Shown piece by piece: positions 17,910 to 27,023 of a stretch of DNA of 64,000 nucleotides. A program made the position numbers and the translations under genes. The notes beneath the pieces were generated by a model. The model had not been told where the DNA came from. It saw only the letters and a program-made list of their open reading frames with translations, and did no database searches. The stretch lies in NCBI RefSeq assembly GCF_020886115.1, contig NZ_AP025185.1, forward strand, positions 62,001 through 126,000, in the 5' to 3' direction. Position 1 is the first letter of the stretch, and every line of letters starts with the position of its first letter. This DNA is from Flavobacterium ammonificans (GTDB taxonomy: Bacteria > Bacteroidota > Bacteroidia > Flavobacteriales > Flavobacteriaceae).

Positions 17910-18887
17910 ATGTCGAAAGTAAAATATTATTACGATTCTGAAAATCTAGCATATCGAAAAATAAAAACTAAAAAAACTAAGAAATTTGGGTTTTTTATAC
18001 TGTTTTTGTTGGCTTCAGCATTGTTTGGTTTTTTAAGTTTCGTTATTTTATTAAACACACCTTATTTTGAAACTCCCAAAGATCGATTACAAGCAAGAGA
18101 AATTGACAATTTAAAATTGAATTATTCAATTTTAAATAAAAAAATTGACGAGTTAAATGCAGTTGCAGCTGCCATAGAAGAAAGAGACAATACTATTTAT
18201 AGAACGTATTTTAATACCGCACCTATTTCTGATGAGGAGAGAAAATCGGGTATGAAATCAAAAAATAGGTATGCTGAATTGGAAGGGTATGACAACTCAA
18301 AATTAGTACAGAAAACAACTCAACGAATCGATATTTTAACCAAAGCATTAGCAGTGCAGTCGAAATCGCTGGATGAAATAGTACAACTTGCCAAGGCAAA
18401 AAATAATTTACTAAGTGCCATTCCAGCTATTCAGCCGGTAAAAAATGAAAATTTGAAGCGCATAGCATCTGGATTTGGTTACCGTTCGGATCCTTTTACT
18501 AAAGCAAGAAAAATGCACGAAGGGATGGACTTCACAGCCAAAACAGGAACTCCAATTTATGCCACGGGTGATGGTGTAATAGCTCGAGCTGACAACACCG
18601 CTTCGGGATTTGGAAATCATATTGTGATTCGGCACGGTTACGGCTATCAAACCTTATATGCGCATTTGAGCAAATACAAAGCGCGCAGAGGTCAAAGAGT
18701 AAAAAGAGGAGATATTATAGGGTATGTAGGAAGCACTGGTCGATCGGAAGCGCCACACTTACACTATGAAGTACACAAGAACAACAGAGTAGTAAATCCG
18801 CTCAATTTTTATTATGGAAACATTTCAGCAGTGGAATATGTTGCCATTTCTAAATTAGCTAATCAAGAAAATCAATCGTTAGATTAA
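17910..18887 (+). CDS. M23 family peptidase (LytM domain), membrane-anchored
   Basis: A 325-residue protein with a cytoplasmic N-terminus, one transmembrane segment (about 27-50), a coiled-coil-prone linker and a C-terminal LytM/M23 domain. Zinc ligands are visible in MHEGMDF and HLHYEVH, so the active site is intact. It should cut peptidoglycan cross-links in the periplasm. Its stop overlaps the start of the MerR-type gene (TAATG), so the two are probably cotranslated, a common flavobacterial pairing. Confidence 0.93.
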   Translation: MSKVKYYYDSENLAYRKIKTKKTKKFGFFILFLLASALFGFLSFVILLNTPYFETPKDRLQAREIDNLKLNYSILNKKIDELNAVAAAIEERDNTIYRTYFNTAPISDEERKSGMKSKNRYAELEGYDNSKLVQKTTQRIDILTKALAVQSKSLDEIVQLAKAKNNLLSAIPAIQPVKNENLKRIASGFGYRSDPFTKARKMHEGMDFTAKTGTPIYATGDGVIARADNTASGFGNHIVIRHGYGYQTLYAHLSKYKARRGQRVKRGDIIGYVGSTGRSEAPHLHYEVHKNNRVVNPLNFYYGNISAVEYVAISKLANQENQSLD

Positions 18888-19219
18888 TGCACATCAATTT
18901 ATCAGCAGACAAAAGGTATTATAGCATTGGCGAAGTCGCTAAAGCTTTTGGAGTAAATGCATCACTTATTCGTTTTTGGGATAGCGAATTCGACATTTTA
19001 AAGCCGAAAAAAAATGCCAAAGGCAATCGAATGTTTACCCCTGAAGATGTGAAAAATCTTCAATTAATTTTTCATTTGGTCAAAGAAAGAGGCTTCACTT
19101 TAGAAGGTGCCAAAACACATTTGAAAGAAGGTCAAAAGAAAACTTTAGATAAATTTGATATTATTACTAAACTAGAAGGAATTAAATTGGAATTAATTAA
19201 CATAAAAAACCATCTATAA
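18887..19219 (+). CDS. MerR-family transcriptional regulator
   Basis: A 110-residue protein with an N-terminal MerR winged helix (YYSIGEVAKAFGVNASLIRFWDSEF) and a short C-terminal helix, with no obvious metal- or drug-binding Cys. It overlaps the M23 peptidase gene by one base. The target is unknown; the tight coupling suggests control of cell-wall or envelope genes, possibly including this cluster. Confidence 0.9.
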   Translation: MHINLSADKRYYSIGEVAKAFGVNASLIRFWDSEFDILKPKKNAKGNRMFTPEDVKNLQLIFHLVKERGFTLEGAKTHLKEGQKKTLDKFDIITKLEGIKLELINIKNHL

Positions 19220-19220
19220 A

Positions 19221-19499
19221 ATGGAAAACAAGCAAATTTTAAATATCAGTTTACTGTTTTCAGTAATAATTGTAATTGTTGGAACGCTATTCAAAATATT
19301 GCATTACCCATATTCTCAATTATTTTTAGCTTCAGGATTCATTGCAATGCTTGTTTTTTGTTTTGTAGCTATCTCTGAAATAAGATCTTCAACCAAAATT
19401 AATCAATCGGAAAAATTCATGTGGATCTTCGGATTAATTTTTATTAGCAGTATTACAAGTTTGGTATACATTTTGTCAGCTAGAAAGAGAATCGTTTAA
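19221..19499 (+). CDS. Small GldL-like membrane protein
   Basis: A 92-residue integral membrane protein with three hydrophobic segments (about 8-25, 32-51 and 67-85). The first contains VGTLFKILHYPYS, close to the first transmembrane helix of GldL in this window (VGALFKIQHWTGAS). It lacks GldL's long cytoplasmic tail. It starts one base after the MerR gene, so it belongs to the M23/MerR transcript. Function unknown; the shared helix suggests a common membrane fold rather than a known gliding role. Confidence 0.75.
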   Translation: MENKQILNISLLFSVIIVIVGTLFKILHYPYSQLFLASGFIAMLVFCFVAISEIRSSTKINQSEKFMWIFGLIFISSITSLVYILSARKRIV

Positions 19500-19550
19500 A
19501 ATTAATAATAAAACAAATAAATTAACAATCAACCTTAAATTAAATTAAAA

Positions 19551-20144
19551 ATGGACTTCAAAAAATTCTTACCTTGGATTATAGTGGCTGTACTAGTTAT
19601 TGGGCTTTTCAGCTGGGTAAAAGGAATCAACAACACAGCGGTAACATATGAGCAAGACATTAATGAGTCTTGGGGAAATGTACAAACGGCCTATCAAAGA
19701 AGAAATGACTTAATTGGCAACTTAGTAAATACGGTAAAAGGTGCAGCTGAGTTTGAAAAAAGTACATTGACTGCCGTTATTTCAGCGAGAGCTAAAGCGA
19801 CTTCAATTACTGTTGACCCAACTAATGTAAGTCCTGCGCAATTGGCAGCCTTCAACTCAGCACAAAGCGGTGTGAGTAGTTCTTTGTCTAAATTATTAGT
19901 TTCAGTGGAAAAATATCCTGACTTGAAAGCGAATGAAAATTTCTTGAAATTACAAGACGAATTAGCAAGCACGGAAAATCAAATTTTAACGGCTAGAACA
20001 CGTTTCAACGAAGCGGTAAAGCCGTATAATACACATATCAAAACGTTCCCAAATTCTCTTTTTGCAGGGATGTTTGGGTTTAAAGAAAAACCTTATTTTG
20101 AAGCTGCTGTTGGAGCTGACAAACCGGTAGAAGTAAAATTCTAA
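19551..20144 (+). CDS. LemA family protein
   Basis: A 197-residue protein with one N-terminal transmembrane helix (about 7-24) and a helical domain with the LemA signatures VQTAYQRRNDLIGNLVNTVKG and ARTRFNEAVKPYN. The bulk should face the periplasm or cytoplasm as a four-helix bundle. LemA proteins often sit beside TPM-domain proteins, as here, in a poorly understood membrane module. The gap to the next gene is 19 bases. Confidence 0.93.
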   Translation: MDFKKFLPWIIVAVLVIGLFSWVKGINNTAVTYEQDINESWGNVQTAYQRRNDLIGNLVNTVKGAAEFEKSTLTAVISARAKATSITVDPTNVSPAQLAAFNSAQSGVSSSLSKLLVSVEKYPDLKANENFLKLQDELASTENQILTARTRFNEAVKPYNTHIKTFPNSLFAGMFGFKEKPYFEAAVGADKPVEVKF

Positions 20145-20163
20145 TTCTAAACAATAACTCCCT

Positions 20164-20601
20164 ATGCAACCAGATACTATTTTTTTAACCAAAGAAGACG
20201 AAAACGAAATTGTTGAAGCCATTCGTTTGGCCGAAAAAAATACTTCTGGCGAAATACGAGTTCACATAGAACAAACGACTTCCAAAGCGCCTTTTGATAG
20301 GGCTTTGGAAGTTTTTTATGAATTAAAAATGAATGAAACGCAATTACAAAACGGCGTTTTGATTTATTTGGCTATAGCCGACAAAAAATTTGTCATTTGC
20401 GGAGATAAAGGAATTAATGAGGTGGTAGCTACTGATTTTTGGGACAGTACCAAAGAAATTATGGCAGCTCAATTCAAACAAGGGCAATTCAAACAAGGAT
20501 TAATTGACGGAATTGCGAAAGCAGGCGAACAATTGAAAACCTATTTCCCTTGGCAAACTGACGACACTAACGAATTATCAAACGAAATCTCAAAAGGATA
20601 A
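20164..20601 (+). CDS. TPM domain protein (cytoplasmic form)
   Basis: A 145-residue TPM-domain protein with no signal peptide or membrane segment. The core has ASGEIRVHIE-like sequence (NTSGEIRVHIEQT) and IADKKFVICGDKGINE. It lies between lemA and a larger secreted TPM protein, overlapping the latter by one base. TPM domains are linked to photosystem repair in plants and to acid phosphatase activity in some homologues; the bacterial role is unknown. Confidence 0.9.
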   Translation: MQPDTIFLTKEDENEIVEAIRLAEKNTSGEIRVHIEQTTSKAPFDRALEVFYELKMNETQLQNGVLIYLAIADKKFVICGDKGINEVVATDFWDSTKEIMAAQFKQGQFKQGLIDGIAKAGEQLKTYFPWQTDDTNELSNEISKG

Positions 20602-21398
20602 TGAAAGCATTTTTAACTACCCCCTTTTTTAAAGTATTCGTTTGTTTATTCATAACGCAAATAGGTTGGGCGCAATTTACCATTCCTAAAAAACCCCAAT
20701 TTCAAACTTCGGTCTATGACTATGCCAAAGTGCTAAGCGAGACAGAAAAATCACAATTAGAAGAAAAACTAATACGTTATTCTGATTCTACCACTACCCA
20801 AATTATCATTGTTACCATTGAAAGTTTGAAAGGCGAAGACGTGAGCCAATTAGCTACCAACTGGGCGCAAACTTGGGGAATCGGTCAAGCCAAAGAAGAC
20901 AATGGTGTCATTATTTTATTAGCAAAAGCCGAAAAGAAAATAGCCATCAATCCTGGTTATGGTTTGGAAGATCGATTAACCGCAGGAACTGGTGGTGAAA
21001 TCATTCGAAATATCATCATTCCCGAATTCAAAGCGGGAAGTTATTTCAATGGTCTAGACAAAGGTACCGATGCCATTATTGATGTTTTTAAAGGCAAGTA
21101 CAAAGGAACACGAAAACAAAAGAAAGGCGAAGATTTTCCAATACTTCCATTTATAGTTATCATAGTTATTGTCTTAATCTTATTCTCAAGAAATAAAAAA
21201 GGAGGAGGCAATTCAGGTGGATCAGGCGGTTTTGGCGGAGGCCCGAGTTTTTTAGACATTCTCGTTTTAAGCAGCTTAGCTAGCGGCAACAGAGGCGGTT
21301 TCGGAGGTTCATCAGGTGGTGGATTTGGTGGCGGAGGCTTCGGAGGAGGTTTTGGCGGAGGCGGATTCTCTGGCGGAGGTTCTAGTGGAAGTTGGTAA
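20601..21398 (+). CDS. TPM domain protein with signal peptide and Gly-rich tail
   Basis: A 265-residue protein with a signal peptide (about 1-24), a TPM domain (about 35-165), one transmembrane segment (about 176-195) and a Gly/Ser-rich tail of about 60 residues ending SGSW. This is the YgcG-like architecture: periplasmic TPM domain anchored near the C-terminus. It ends the lemA-TPM-TPM transcript. Substrate unknown. Confidence 0.92.
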   Translation: MKAFLTTPFFKVFVCLFITQIGWAQFTIPKKPQFQTSVYDYAKVLSETEKSQLEEKLIRYSDSTTTQIIIVTIESLKGEDVSQLATNWAQTWGIGQAKEDNGVIILLAKAEKKIAINPGYGLEDRLTAGTGGEIIRNIIIPEFKAGSYFNGLDKGTDAIIDVFKGKYKGTRKQKKGEDFPILPFIVIIVIVLILFSRNKKGGGNSGGSGGFGGGPSFLDILVLSSLASGNRGGFGGSSGGGFGGGGFGGGFGGGGFSGGGSSGSW

Positions 21399-21403
21399 TT
21401 TAT

Positions 21404-21435
21404 TTTGATTTCTAATCAATTGCCAACTATATTTG
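21404..21435 (+). promoter_or_regulatory. Promoter of the Rrf2 gene
   Basis: TTTG at 21404-21407 and TATATTTG at 21428-21435, separated by 20 bases, 18 bases before the Rrf2 ATG. Confidence 0.6.
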
Positions 21436-21453
21436 TACCAATAACTGTATTAG

Positions 21454-21867
21454 ATGCTTTCACACAAAACCAAATACGCACTTAAAGCTTTGTTATTTCT
21501 TGCTCAACAAGAGCCTGGATATATTGCGCGTACCATTGAAATTGCAGATACAGCTGCTATACCAAAAAAGTTTTTAGAGCAAATTTTATTGGATTTAAAA
21601 CGAGCTCATTTGGTTGGTAGTAAACAAGGAAAATTTGGTGGATATTACTTAATTAAATCCTCAAATGAAATTACTATGGCTGATATTCATCGATTATTTG
21701 ATGGCGCTATAGCATTACTCCCATGCGCTTCTTTGAATTTTTATGAACCTTGTTCCGATTGTAAAAGTGAGTCAGAATGTGGCTTAAGGCACGGTTTAAT
21801 TGCTATTCGAGAAGAAACTTTAAAAGCTATGCAAGGCATTACTATAGCTTCTTTAGTAAAAAAATAA
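21454..21867 (+). CDS. Rrf2-family transcriptional regulator
   Basis: A 137-residue DNA-binding protein. The winged helix is N-terminal (TKYALKALLFLAQQ, then IPKKFLEQILLDLKRAHLVGSKQGKFGGY). Four cysteines, Cys91, Cys100, Cys103 and Cys109, form a pattern that could hold an iron-sulfur cluster, spaced differently from IscR. Rrf2 regulators control Fe-S, NO or cysteine metabolism. A candidate operator and a leader ORF before a TonB receptor follow directly downstream. Confidence 0.92.
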   Translation: MLSHKTKYALKALLFLAQQEPGYIARTIEIADTAAIPKKFLEQILLDLKRAHLVGSKQGKFGGYYLIKSSNEITMADIHRLFDGAIALLPCASLNFYEPCSDCKSESECGLRHGLIAIREETLKAMQGITIASLVKK

Positions 21868-21884
21868 AAAATATTTTTTTAAAC

Positions 21885-21901
21885 TCTACTAATTTTATAG
21901 A
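21885..21901. promoter_or_regulatory. Candidate Rrf2 operator
   Basis: The 17-base imperfect dyad TCTACTAATTTTATAGA sits just upstream of a TACATTTG element, where a regulator would block or replace the -33 contact. The adjacent Rrf2 gene makes its product the likely ligand. This is inference. Confidence 0.45.
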
Positions 21902-21909
21902 ATTAATTA

Positions 21910-21917
21910 TACATTTG
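21910..21917 (+). promoter_or_regulatory. -7 element before leader ORF
   Basis: TACATTTG fits TAnnTTTG and would start a transcript about 20 bases before the 30-codon leader ORF. No TTG at the normal upstream distance. Confidence 0.45.
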
Positions 21918-21944
21918 CATCCGAATTAAAAATTATATTCGTTT

Positions 21945-22037
21945 ATGAAAAGTGTTATCCTACTAATAAGTAAGAAAAAAATCAGAAAATATCAAAGTAA
22001 CCTAATCTATTCTAACAATTATATGTGCTTAAGCTAG
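21945..22037 (+). CDS. Possible 30-residue leader peptide
   Basis: ATG at 21945 opens a 30-codon frame that begins MKSVILLISKKKIRKYQ and ends NNYMCLS before TAG. It is basic in the middle and has its only Cys third from the end. It is the first ORF after a promoter-like element and lies 51 bases before a TonB receptor gene whose regulator region includes an Rrf2 gene. A Cys codon near the end of a short leader suggests translational attenuation, but no pairing RNA structure was obvious. It could be chance. Confidence 0.4.
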   Translation: MKSVILLISKKKIRKYQSNLIYSNNYMCLS

Positions 22038-22088
22038 TACAAAAAAAAATATTTTAAAACTCGACTATTTACATATAATTAAAATACA

Positions 22089-24659
22089 ATGAAAACCAAT
22101 ACTTTACAAAACTTAATTTCAAGTCTTATTTTACTAATTACCACTACTCTTTTTGGGCAAGCTGATGTAGAAGGAATAGTGAAAGATAAAAACAACCAAC
22201 CTTTAGAATTAGCCAATGTACTGATTAAAGGTACGAAGTATAATACCGTATCAGATGCCAATGGAAAATTCACTATTGACACACGTGAACGATTACCTTT
22301 TACTTTAATTGTTCAATATGTGGGACACCAAACCGCTGAGGTTCGATTTACATCATTACCAACTAGTCCCATTGAAATCATTTTGAAAAGTGAAAATCAA
22401 TTGAATGATGTGGTCATCACATCTAGACGTCGAATTGAAAAAGCACAAAATGTACCTATTCCAATTTCTGTTGTCGGCGGTAGACAAGCAGAGCAAGCAG
22501 GTGCTTTCAATGTGAATCGTTTGAAAGAACTAGTACCGTCTGTTCAATTGTATTCTTCCAATCCAAGAAATACAAGCATCAATATTAGGGGACTTGGTTC
22601 GACGTTCGGACTGACAAATGACGGAATTGATCCTGGCGTAGGATTCTATGTAGACGGAGTGTATTATGCACGTCCTGCTGCAACCACCCTTGATTTTGTT
22701 GATGTGGATCAAATTGAGGTTCTACGAGGACCACAAGGAACACTTTTTGGTAAAAACACTACTGCTGGTGCTTTTAATATTACTAGTAGAAAAGCAAGTT
22801 TTACATCAGGTGCCAACTTTGAATTGAGCTATGGAAATTACGGTTTCATTCAGGCTAAAGCATCTATTACGGGCGCTTTAAGTAAAAAAATTGCCGCTAG
22901 ATTATCTTTTTCAGGTACACAACGTGATGGATTATTGGAAAACGTAGTAACCGGAAAATCGGTTAACGATTTAAACAACCAAGGAATACGAGGCCAATTG
23001 TTGTTTACTCCAACTGAGAATACGGATATTACATTTGCAGTAGATTATTCAAAACAAAGACCCGATGGGTATGCGCAAGTAGTTGCAGGAGTGGTACAAA
23101 CTAACAGAGCTGCTTACCGCCAATTCAATAACATCATCAGTTCGTTAGGCTATAGTTTACCAAGTACTAATCCGTTTGACAGAAAAATCGATCACGATAC
23201 ACCATGGCGTTCTGGGCAGGATTTAGGTGGTGCCTCTTTGAACATTAATAGTAAAATTGGAAATGGAAAATTAACAGCCACCTCAGCTTGGCGTTTCTGG
23301 AATTGGGATCCGTCAAACGATAGAGATTTTACAGGATTGTCTGTATTACGTTTGTCGCAAGCTACTTCAAAACACCAACAATGGTCACAAGAAATTCGCT
23401 ATGCAGGAACATTTTTACCCAAAGTAACAGGAGTTATAGGTGTTTTTGGAATTGGACAAGATTTAAAAACAGATCCGTATCATATTGAAGAATCAGGTTC
23501 AGCACAATGGCGTTTCTCACAAGATTCAACAGATCCGCTTTGGCAAACCGCTGGTTTATTTAATGGCTATGGAATCAAAACTAAATCTACTTTAAATACT
23601 GTGAGTGGAGCTATTTTTGGTCAAACTGATTGGGAGATTACGGATAAGTTACACTTGTTAACTGGTTTGCGTTATAACTATGATTCGAAAAAAATTGATT
23701 ATAGTAGAACTACGTACGGCGGACTTCAAACAACAAATACTGCATTATTAGCCTTAAAGAAAAAAGTATATTCTGATCAAGCCTTTAAAGTGGATGTAGA
23801 AGACACTAACTTTTCAGGCAACCTAACTTTAGCGTACAAAGTATCAGAGAAAATCAACACTTTTGCCACTTTTGCCAATAGTTACAAACCAGTAGGAATC
23901 AACTTGGGTGGAATTCCATCAGACGCAAACGGTCCAATTATAGCATTGGCTAAAATAAAACCAGAAAAAGTAAATCATTATGAAATTGGAATTAAATCAA
24001 CACCTTTTAACAACACTACAATCAACTTGACTGTTTTTAATACCGATATTGACAACTACCAAACCTTAGTGCAAAGTGAAGACCCTACATTAAACCGTGG
24101 ATATCTTGCTAATGCAGAAAAAGTAAGAGTTCGTGGATTTGAAGCCGATTCAAGAATCACTATCAGCCAATATTTATCGTTCAATGCGGCATTAACCTAT
24201 AATGAAGGGCACTATGTTAGTTTCAAAAACGCACCTTTACCTTTAGAAGAAACAGGTTTGAAAGTGAATGGGGTTTCTGTTTTTTCCAAAGATGTTTCGG
24301 GGGGTCAATTACCAGGTATTTCAAAATGGATTGGCTCTCTTGGAGGAGATTTGTCTAAAGAAGGTCAATTTTTCGGAAACCAAGGACGATTCTTTTTAGC
24401 AATTGATTCGTATTCAAGATCTAGCTTTTCATCCAGTGCCACTCCTTCAAAATATTTGAATATCCAAGGGTATAGTATCTTTAACGGACGAATTGGATTT
24501 AGAGCCTCAGAAGGGTTGTCTGTGTACCTATGGGGTAGAAATCTATTGGACAAAAACTATTTTGAACAGTTGTTGCCAGCCTCAGGAAATGCAGGACATT
24601 ATGCCGGAGTATTGGGAGATCAAAGAACCTTCGGACTCACACTTCGTTATAATTTATAA
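22089..24659 (+). CDS. TonB-dependent outer-membrane receptor with CarboxypepD-like N-domain
   Basis: An 856-residue outer-membrane receptor. Signal peptide (about 1-24), then a carboxypeptidase-regulatory-like domain (about 27-105, VEGIVKDKNNQPLELANVLIKGT), a plug domain (about 115-230, IEVLRGPQGTLFGKNTTAGAFNI) and a 22-strand barrel ending in LTLRYNL. It imports a TonB-dependent ligand such as a siderophore, cofactor or sulfur/iron compound. There is no SusD partner, so it is not a polysaccharide-type pair. The upstream Rrf2 gene, dyad and leader ORF point to Fe-S or sulfur control. Confidence 0.93.
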   Translation: MKTNTLQNLISSLILLITTTLFGQADVEGIVKDKNNQPLELANVLIKGTKYNTVSDANGKFTIDTRERLPFTLIVQYVGHQTAEVRFTSLPTSPIEIILKSENQLNDVVITSRRRIEKAQNVPIPISVVGGRQAEQAGAFNVNRLKELVPSVQLYSSNPRNTSINIRGLGSTFGLTNDGIDPGVGFYVDGVYYARPAATTLDFVDVDQIEVLRGPQGTLFGKNTTAGAFNITSRKASFTSGANFELSYGNYGFIQAKASITGALSKKIAARLSFSGTQRDGLLENVVTGKSVNDLNNQGIRGQLLFTPTENTDITFAVDYSKQRPDGYAQVVAGVVQTNRAAYRQFNNIISSLGYSLPSTNPFDRKIDHDTPWRSGQDLGGASLNINSKIGNGKLTATSAWRFWNWDPSNDRDFTGLSVLRLSQATSKHQQWSQEIRYAGTFLPKVTGVIGVFGIGQDLKTDPYHIEESGSAQWRFSQDSTDPLWQTAGLFNGYGIKTKSTLNTVSGAIFGQTDWEITDKLHLLTGLRYNYDSKKIDYSRTTYGGLQTTNTALLALKKKVYSDQAFKVDVEDTNFSGNLTLAYKVSEKINTFATFANSYKPVGINLGGIPSDANGPIIALAKIKPEKVNHYEIGIKSTPFNNTTINLTVFNTDIDNYQTLVQSEDPTLNRGYLANAEKVRVRGFEADSRITISQYLSFNAALTYNEGHYVSFKNAPLPLEETGLKVNGVSVFSKDVSGGQLPGISKWIGSLGGDLSKEGQFFGNQGRFFLAIDSYSRSSFSSSATPSKYLNIQGYSIFNGRIGFRASEGLSVYLWGRNLLDKNYFEQLLPASGNAGHYAGVLGDQRTFGLTLRYNL

Positions 24660-24665
24660 TATAAC

Positions 24666-24695
24666 AAAAAGTGCTACTCTAGAGTAGCACTTTTT
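24666..24695. terminator. Bidirectional terminator
   Basis: A 30-base perfect palindrome (AAAAAGTGCTACTCT and its complement) between the TonB receptor and the convergent SDR gene. Confidence 0.85.
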
Positions 24696-24700
24696 ATTTA

Positions 24701-25492
24701 TTATCGAACTTTACTTTTAACAACTAGTTTATGTAAATACTTCGGTAAAAAACGTTTCAAATAGACTCCTAATATCTCGTTTTTAGCAATATAAACTTCA
24801 AATTTCTTTTGTTCTATCGCTCGAATCATTTTGGGTATGAATTCAGACAATTCCATTCCGTTTTCAGTTGATTCACTATTTTTAGCCTGAGGACTACCAT
24901 CGGCGGTTAAGGCATTAATCGCTACATTAGTTTGAACAAATCCTGGACAAACTAGAGTCACCTCTATACCATCTTTTTCGTGTTCCATGCGCAATACATC
25001 AAAATAACCGTGCAAAGCGTGTTTTGCTGCACAATAGCCAGAACGATATGGTGCTCCAAATTTTCCCATCAAACTAGTAACCGTTACATAATGACCCGAC
25101 TGATTTTTTATAAAATGAGGTAAAAGTGCCTTGGTCAATGCAATGGTTCCAAAATAATCCACATCCATAATTCTTCTATCAACGTTGAAATCCGTTTCAG
25201 CAATTAAAGACCGTTGACTAATTCCACCATTATTTATTAGAATATCTACTTTACCAAAAAAAGAAATGGCTTTTTCAACAACCGCAGGAGCATTTTGATA
25301 ATCTAATAAATCAAAGGGCAAAACCGCAATTTGGACTAAAGGAAGACGCTCTTTAATTGCATTTAAAGCGGTTTCATTTCGTGCAGAAATAATTAACGAT
25401 AGGGATGATTGGTTAGCTAATGCAACTGTTAAAGCCTCACCTATTCCGCTCGAAGCTCCCGTAATCCAAATGACTTTGTTGTTAAAACTCAT
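24701..25492 (-). CDS. Short-chain dehydrogenase/reductase
   Basis: A 263-residue classical SDR. The cofactor-binding TGASSGIGEAL is at about 11-21, NNGG near residue 90 (ILINNGGIS), the catalytic Ser is in VTSLMG, and the Tyr/Lys pair in SGYCAAKHA. It is an NAD(P)-dependent oxidoreductase of unknown substrate; the family is often linked to lipid or ketone reduction. A terminator lies on either side, so it is probably a single-gene unit. Confidence 0.93.
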   Translation of the reverse strand: MSFNNKVIWITGASSGIGEALTVALANQSSLSLIISARNETALNAIKERLPLVQIAVLPFDLLDYQNAPAVVEKAISFFGKVDILINNGGISQRSLIAETDFNVDRRIMDVDYFGTIALTKALLPHFIKNQSGHYVTVTSLMGKFGAPYRSGYCAAKHALHGYFDVLRMEHEKDGIEVTLVCPGFVQTNVAINALTADGSPQAKNSESTENGMELSEFIPKMIRAIEQKKFEVYIAKNEILGVYLKRFLPKYLHKLVVKSKVR

Positions 25493-25621
25493 TTTATTTT
25501 TTTTATAAAATTAAGAATTAATATTTAATCATAATTAACTATTTCAATGTAATAAAACGACCCTATATATAATTATTGTTTAATTATTGAATATTTATTA
25601 TTGAGAAAACTTGTTATACAT

Positions 25622-25655
25622 AAAAAAAAGTCCCGATTTTTCGGGACTTTTTTTT
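25622..25655 (-). terminator. Terminator of der
   Basis: A 15-bp stem around GTCCCGA / TCGGGAC with long A and T tracts; it overlaps the last bases of der. Confidence 0.85.
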
Positions 25656-26964
25656 ATTTCTCTCTGATATAAATATCGATTGGCACTCCGGAGAAGTCCC
25701 ATTTTTCTCTGATTTTGTTTTCCAAATACCTTTTGTACGGTTCTTTTACATATTGAGGTAAGTTAGCAAAGAATACAAACTGCGGCGTTTGCGTTGGCAA
25801 TTGCATGCAATATTTAATTTTTACATATTTTCCTTTAGTAGCTGGTGGCGGATAGGCTTCTACCACTTTCAACATGAATTCGTTGAATTTAGAAGTAGGA
25901 ATACGTTGTTGTCTATTTTCATATACTTGAACCGTAGCTTCTAATGCTTTTAACAAACGTTGTTTAGTCAAAGCCGAAACAAAAAGAATAGGCACATCCG
26001 TAAACGGCATTAATTCTTTTCTAATTTTTTCTTCGTAATCGCGTGTAGACATGGTGTCTTTTTCAACCAAATCCCATTTGTTTACTAATATCACAACTCC
26101 TTTACGGTTTTTCTCAGCCAACCAAAAAATACTTTGATCCTGTCCTTCAAATCCGCGAGTAGCATCGATAATTAAGATACAAACATCGGCATGTTCAATG
26201 GCTCTTACCGAGCGCATCACCGAATAAAATTCTAAATCTTCTTTTACTTTCGCTTTACGACGAATTCCAGCGGTATCCACTAAGTTAAATTCAAAACCAA
26301 AACGGTCAAATTTAGTATCAATGGCATCACGAGTCGTTCCTGCAATATCAGTTACAATGTATCGGTCTTGACCAATTAACGCATTGATAAAACTTGATTT
26401 ACCTGCATTTGGACGACCTACTACAGCAAAACGAGGTAATACAATTTCTTCTCCTGTTGGTTCTGGTTTGATTGGAAACGCATCAATTAAGGCGTCCAAT
26501 AAATCTCCTGTTCCACTTCCAGATATACTGGCAAATGTATAATAATCTCCTAAACCTAGGTTGTAAAATTCGATAGCATCTTTTTCGCGCATTGCATTAT
26601 CCACCTTATTCACGGCTAATAATACAGGCTTAGTTACTTTTCGAAGCAATTTGGCTACTGCATCATCCATTGGCGTAATGCCTTCTTCGACATCCACCAC
26701 AAAAATGATTACATCAGCCTCATCAATAGCTAACTCGACTTGTTTGCGGATTTCTCCTTCAAAAATATCATCCGATCCACGAACATATCCACCTGTATCA
26801 ATAACAGAAAACTCTTTTCCATTCCATTCACTTTTTCCATAATTTCGGTCACGGGTTACCCCCGAAACTGAATCTACGATAGCTTCTCTTCTTTGGATTA
26901 ATCGGTTAAAAAGGGTCGATTTTCCTACATTAGGTCTTCCTACTATGGCTACTATGTTATTCAT
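25654..26964 (-). CDS. der: Ribosome-biogenesis GTPase Der
   Basis: A 436-residue double-GTPase needed for 50S maturation. Two G domains in tandem each show G1 (GRPNVGKST near 9 and GRPNAGKSS near 184), G3 (DTGG, DTAG) and G4 (NKVD, NKWD), followed by a KH-like C-terminal domain. The length matches Der. A CAAAGGTA / TACCTTTG promoter element at 26986-26993 lies 22 bases upstream on the minus strand. A structured repeat separates it from era. Confidence 0.97.
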   Translation of the reverse strand: MNNIVAIVGRPNVGKSTLFNRLIQRREAIVDSVSGVTRDRNYGKSEWNGKEFSVIDTGGYVRGSDDIFEGEIRKQVELAIDEADVIIFVVDVEEGITPMDDAVAKLLRKVTKPVLLAVNKVDNAMREKDAIEFYNLGLGDYYTFASISGSGTGDLLDALIDAFPIKPEPTGEEIVLPRFAVVGRPNAGKSSFINALIGQDRYIVTDIAGTTRDAIDTKFDRFGFEFNLVDTAGIRRKAKVKEDLEFYSVMRSVRAIEHADVCILIIDATRGFEGQDQSIFWLAEKNRKGVVILVNKWDLVEKDTMSTRDYEEKIRKELMPFTDVPILFVSALTKQRLLKALEATVQVYENRQQRIPTSKFNEFMLKVVEAYPPPATKGKYVKIKYCMQLPTQTPQFVFFANLPQYVKEPYKRYLENKIREKWDFSGVPIDIYIREK

Positions 26965-26985
26965 AATCTAATTTGAAATATTTTG

Positions 26986-26993
26986 CAAAGGTA
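26986..26993 (-). promoter_or_regulatory. -7 element of der
   Basis: On the minus strand this reads TACCTTTG followed by CAAAA. The era promoter region carries the same TACCTTTGCAAAA, so both GTPase genes share this core. Confidence 0.5.
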
Positions 26994-27023
26994 CGCTATT
27001 ATTTTATATGCTACTATGGTGGT

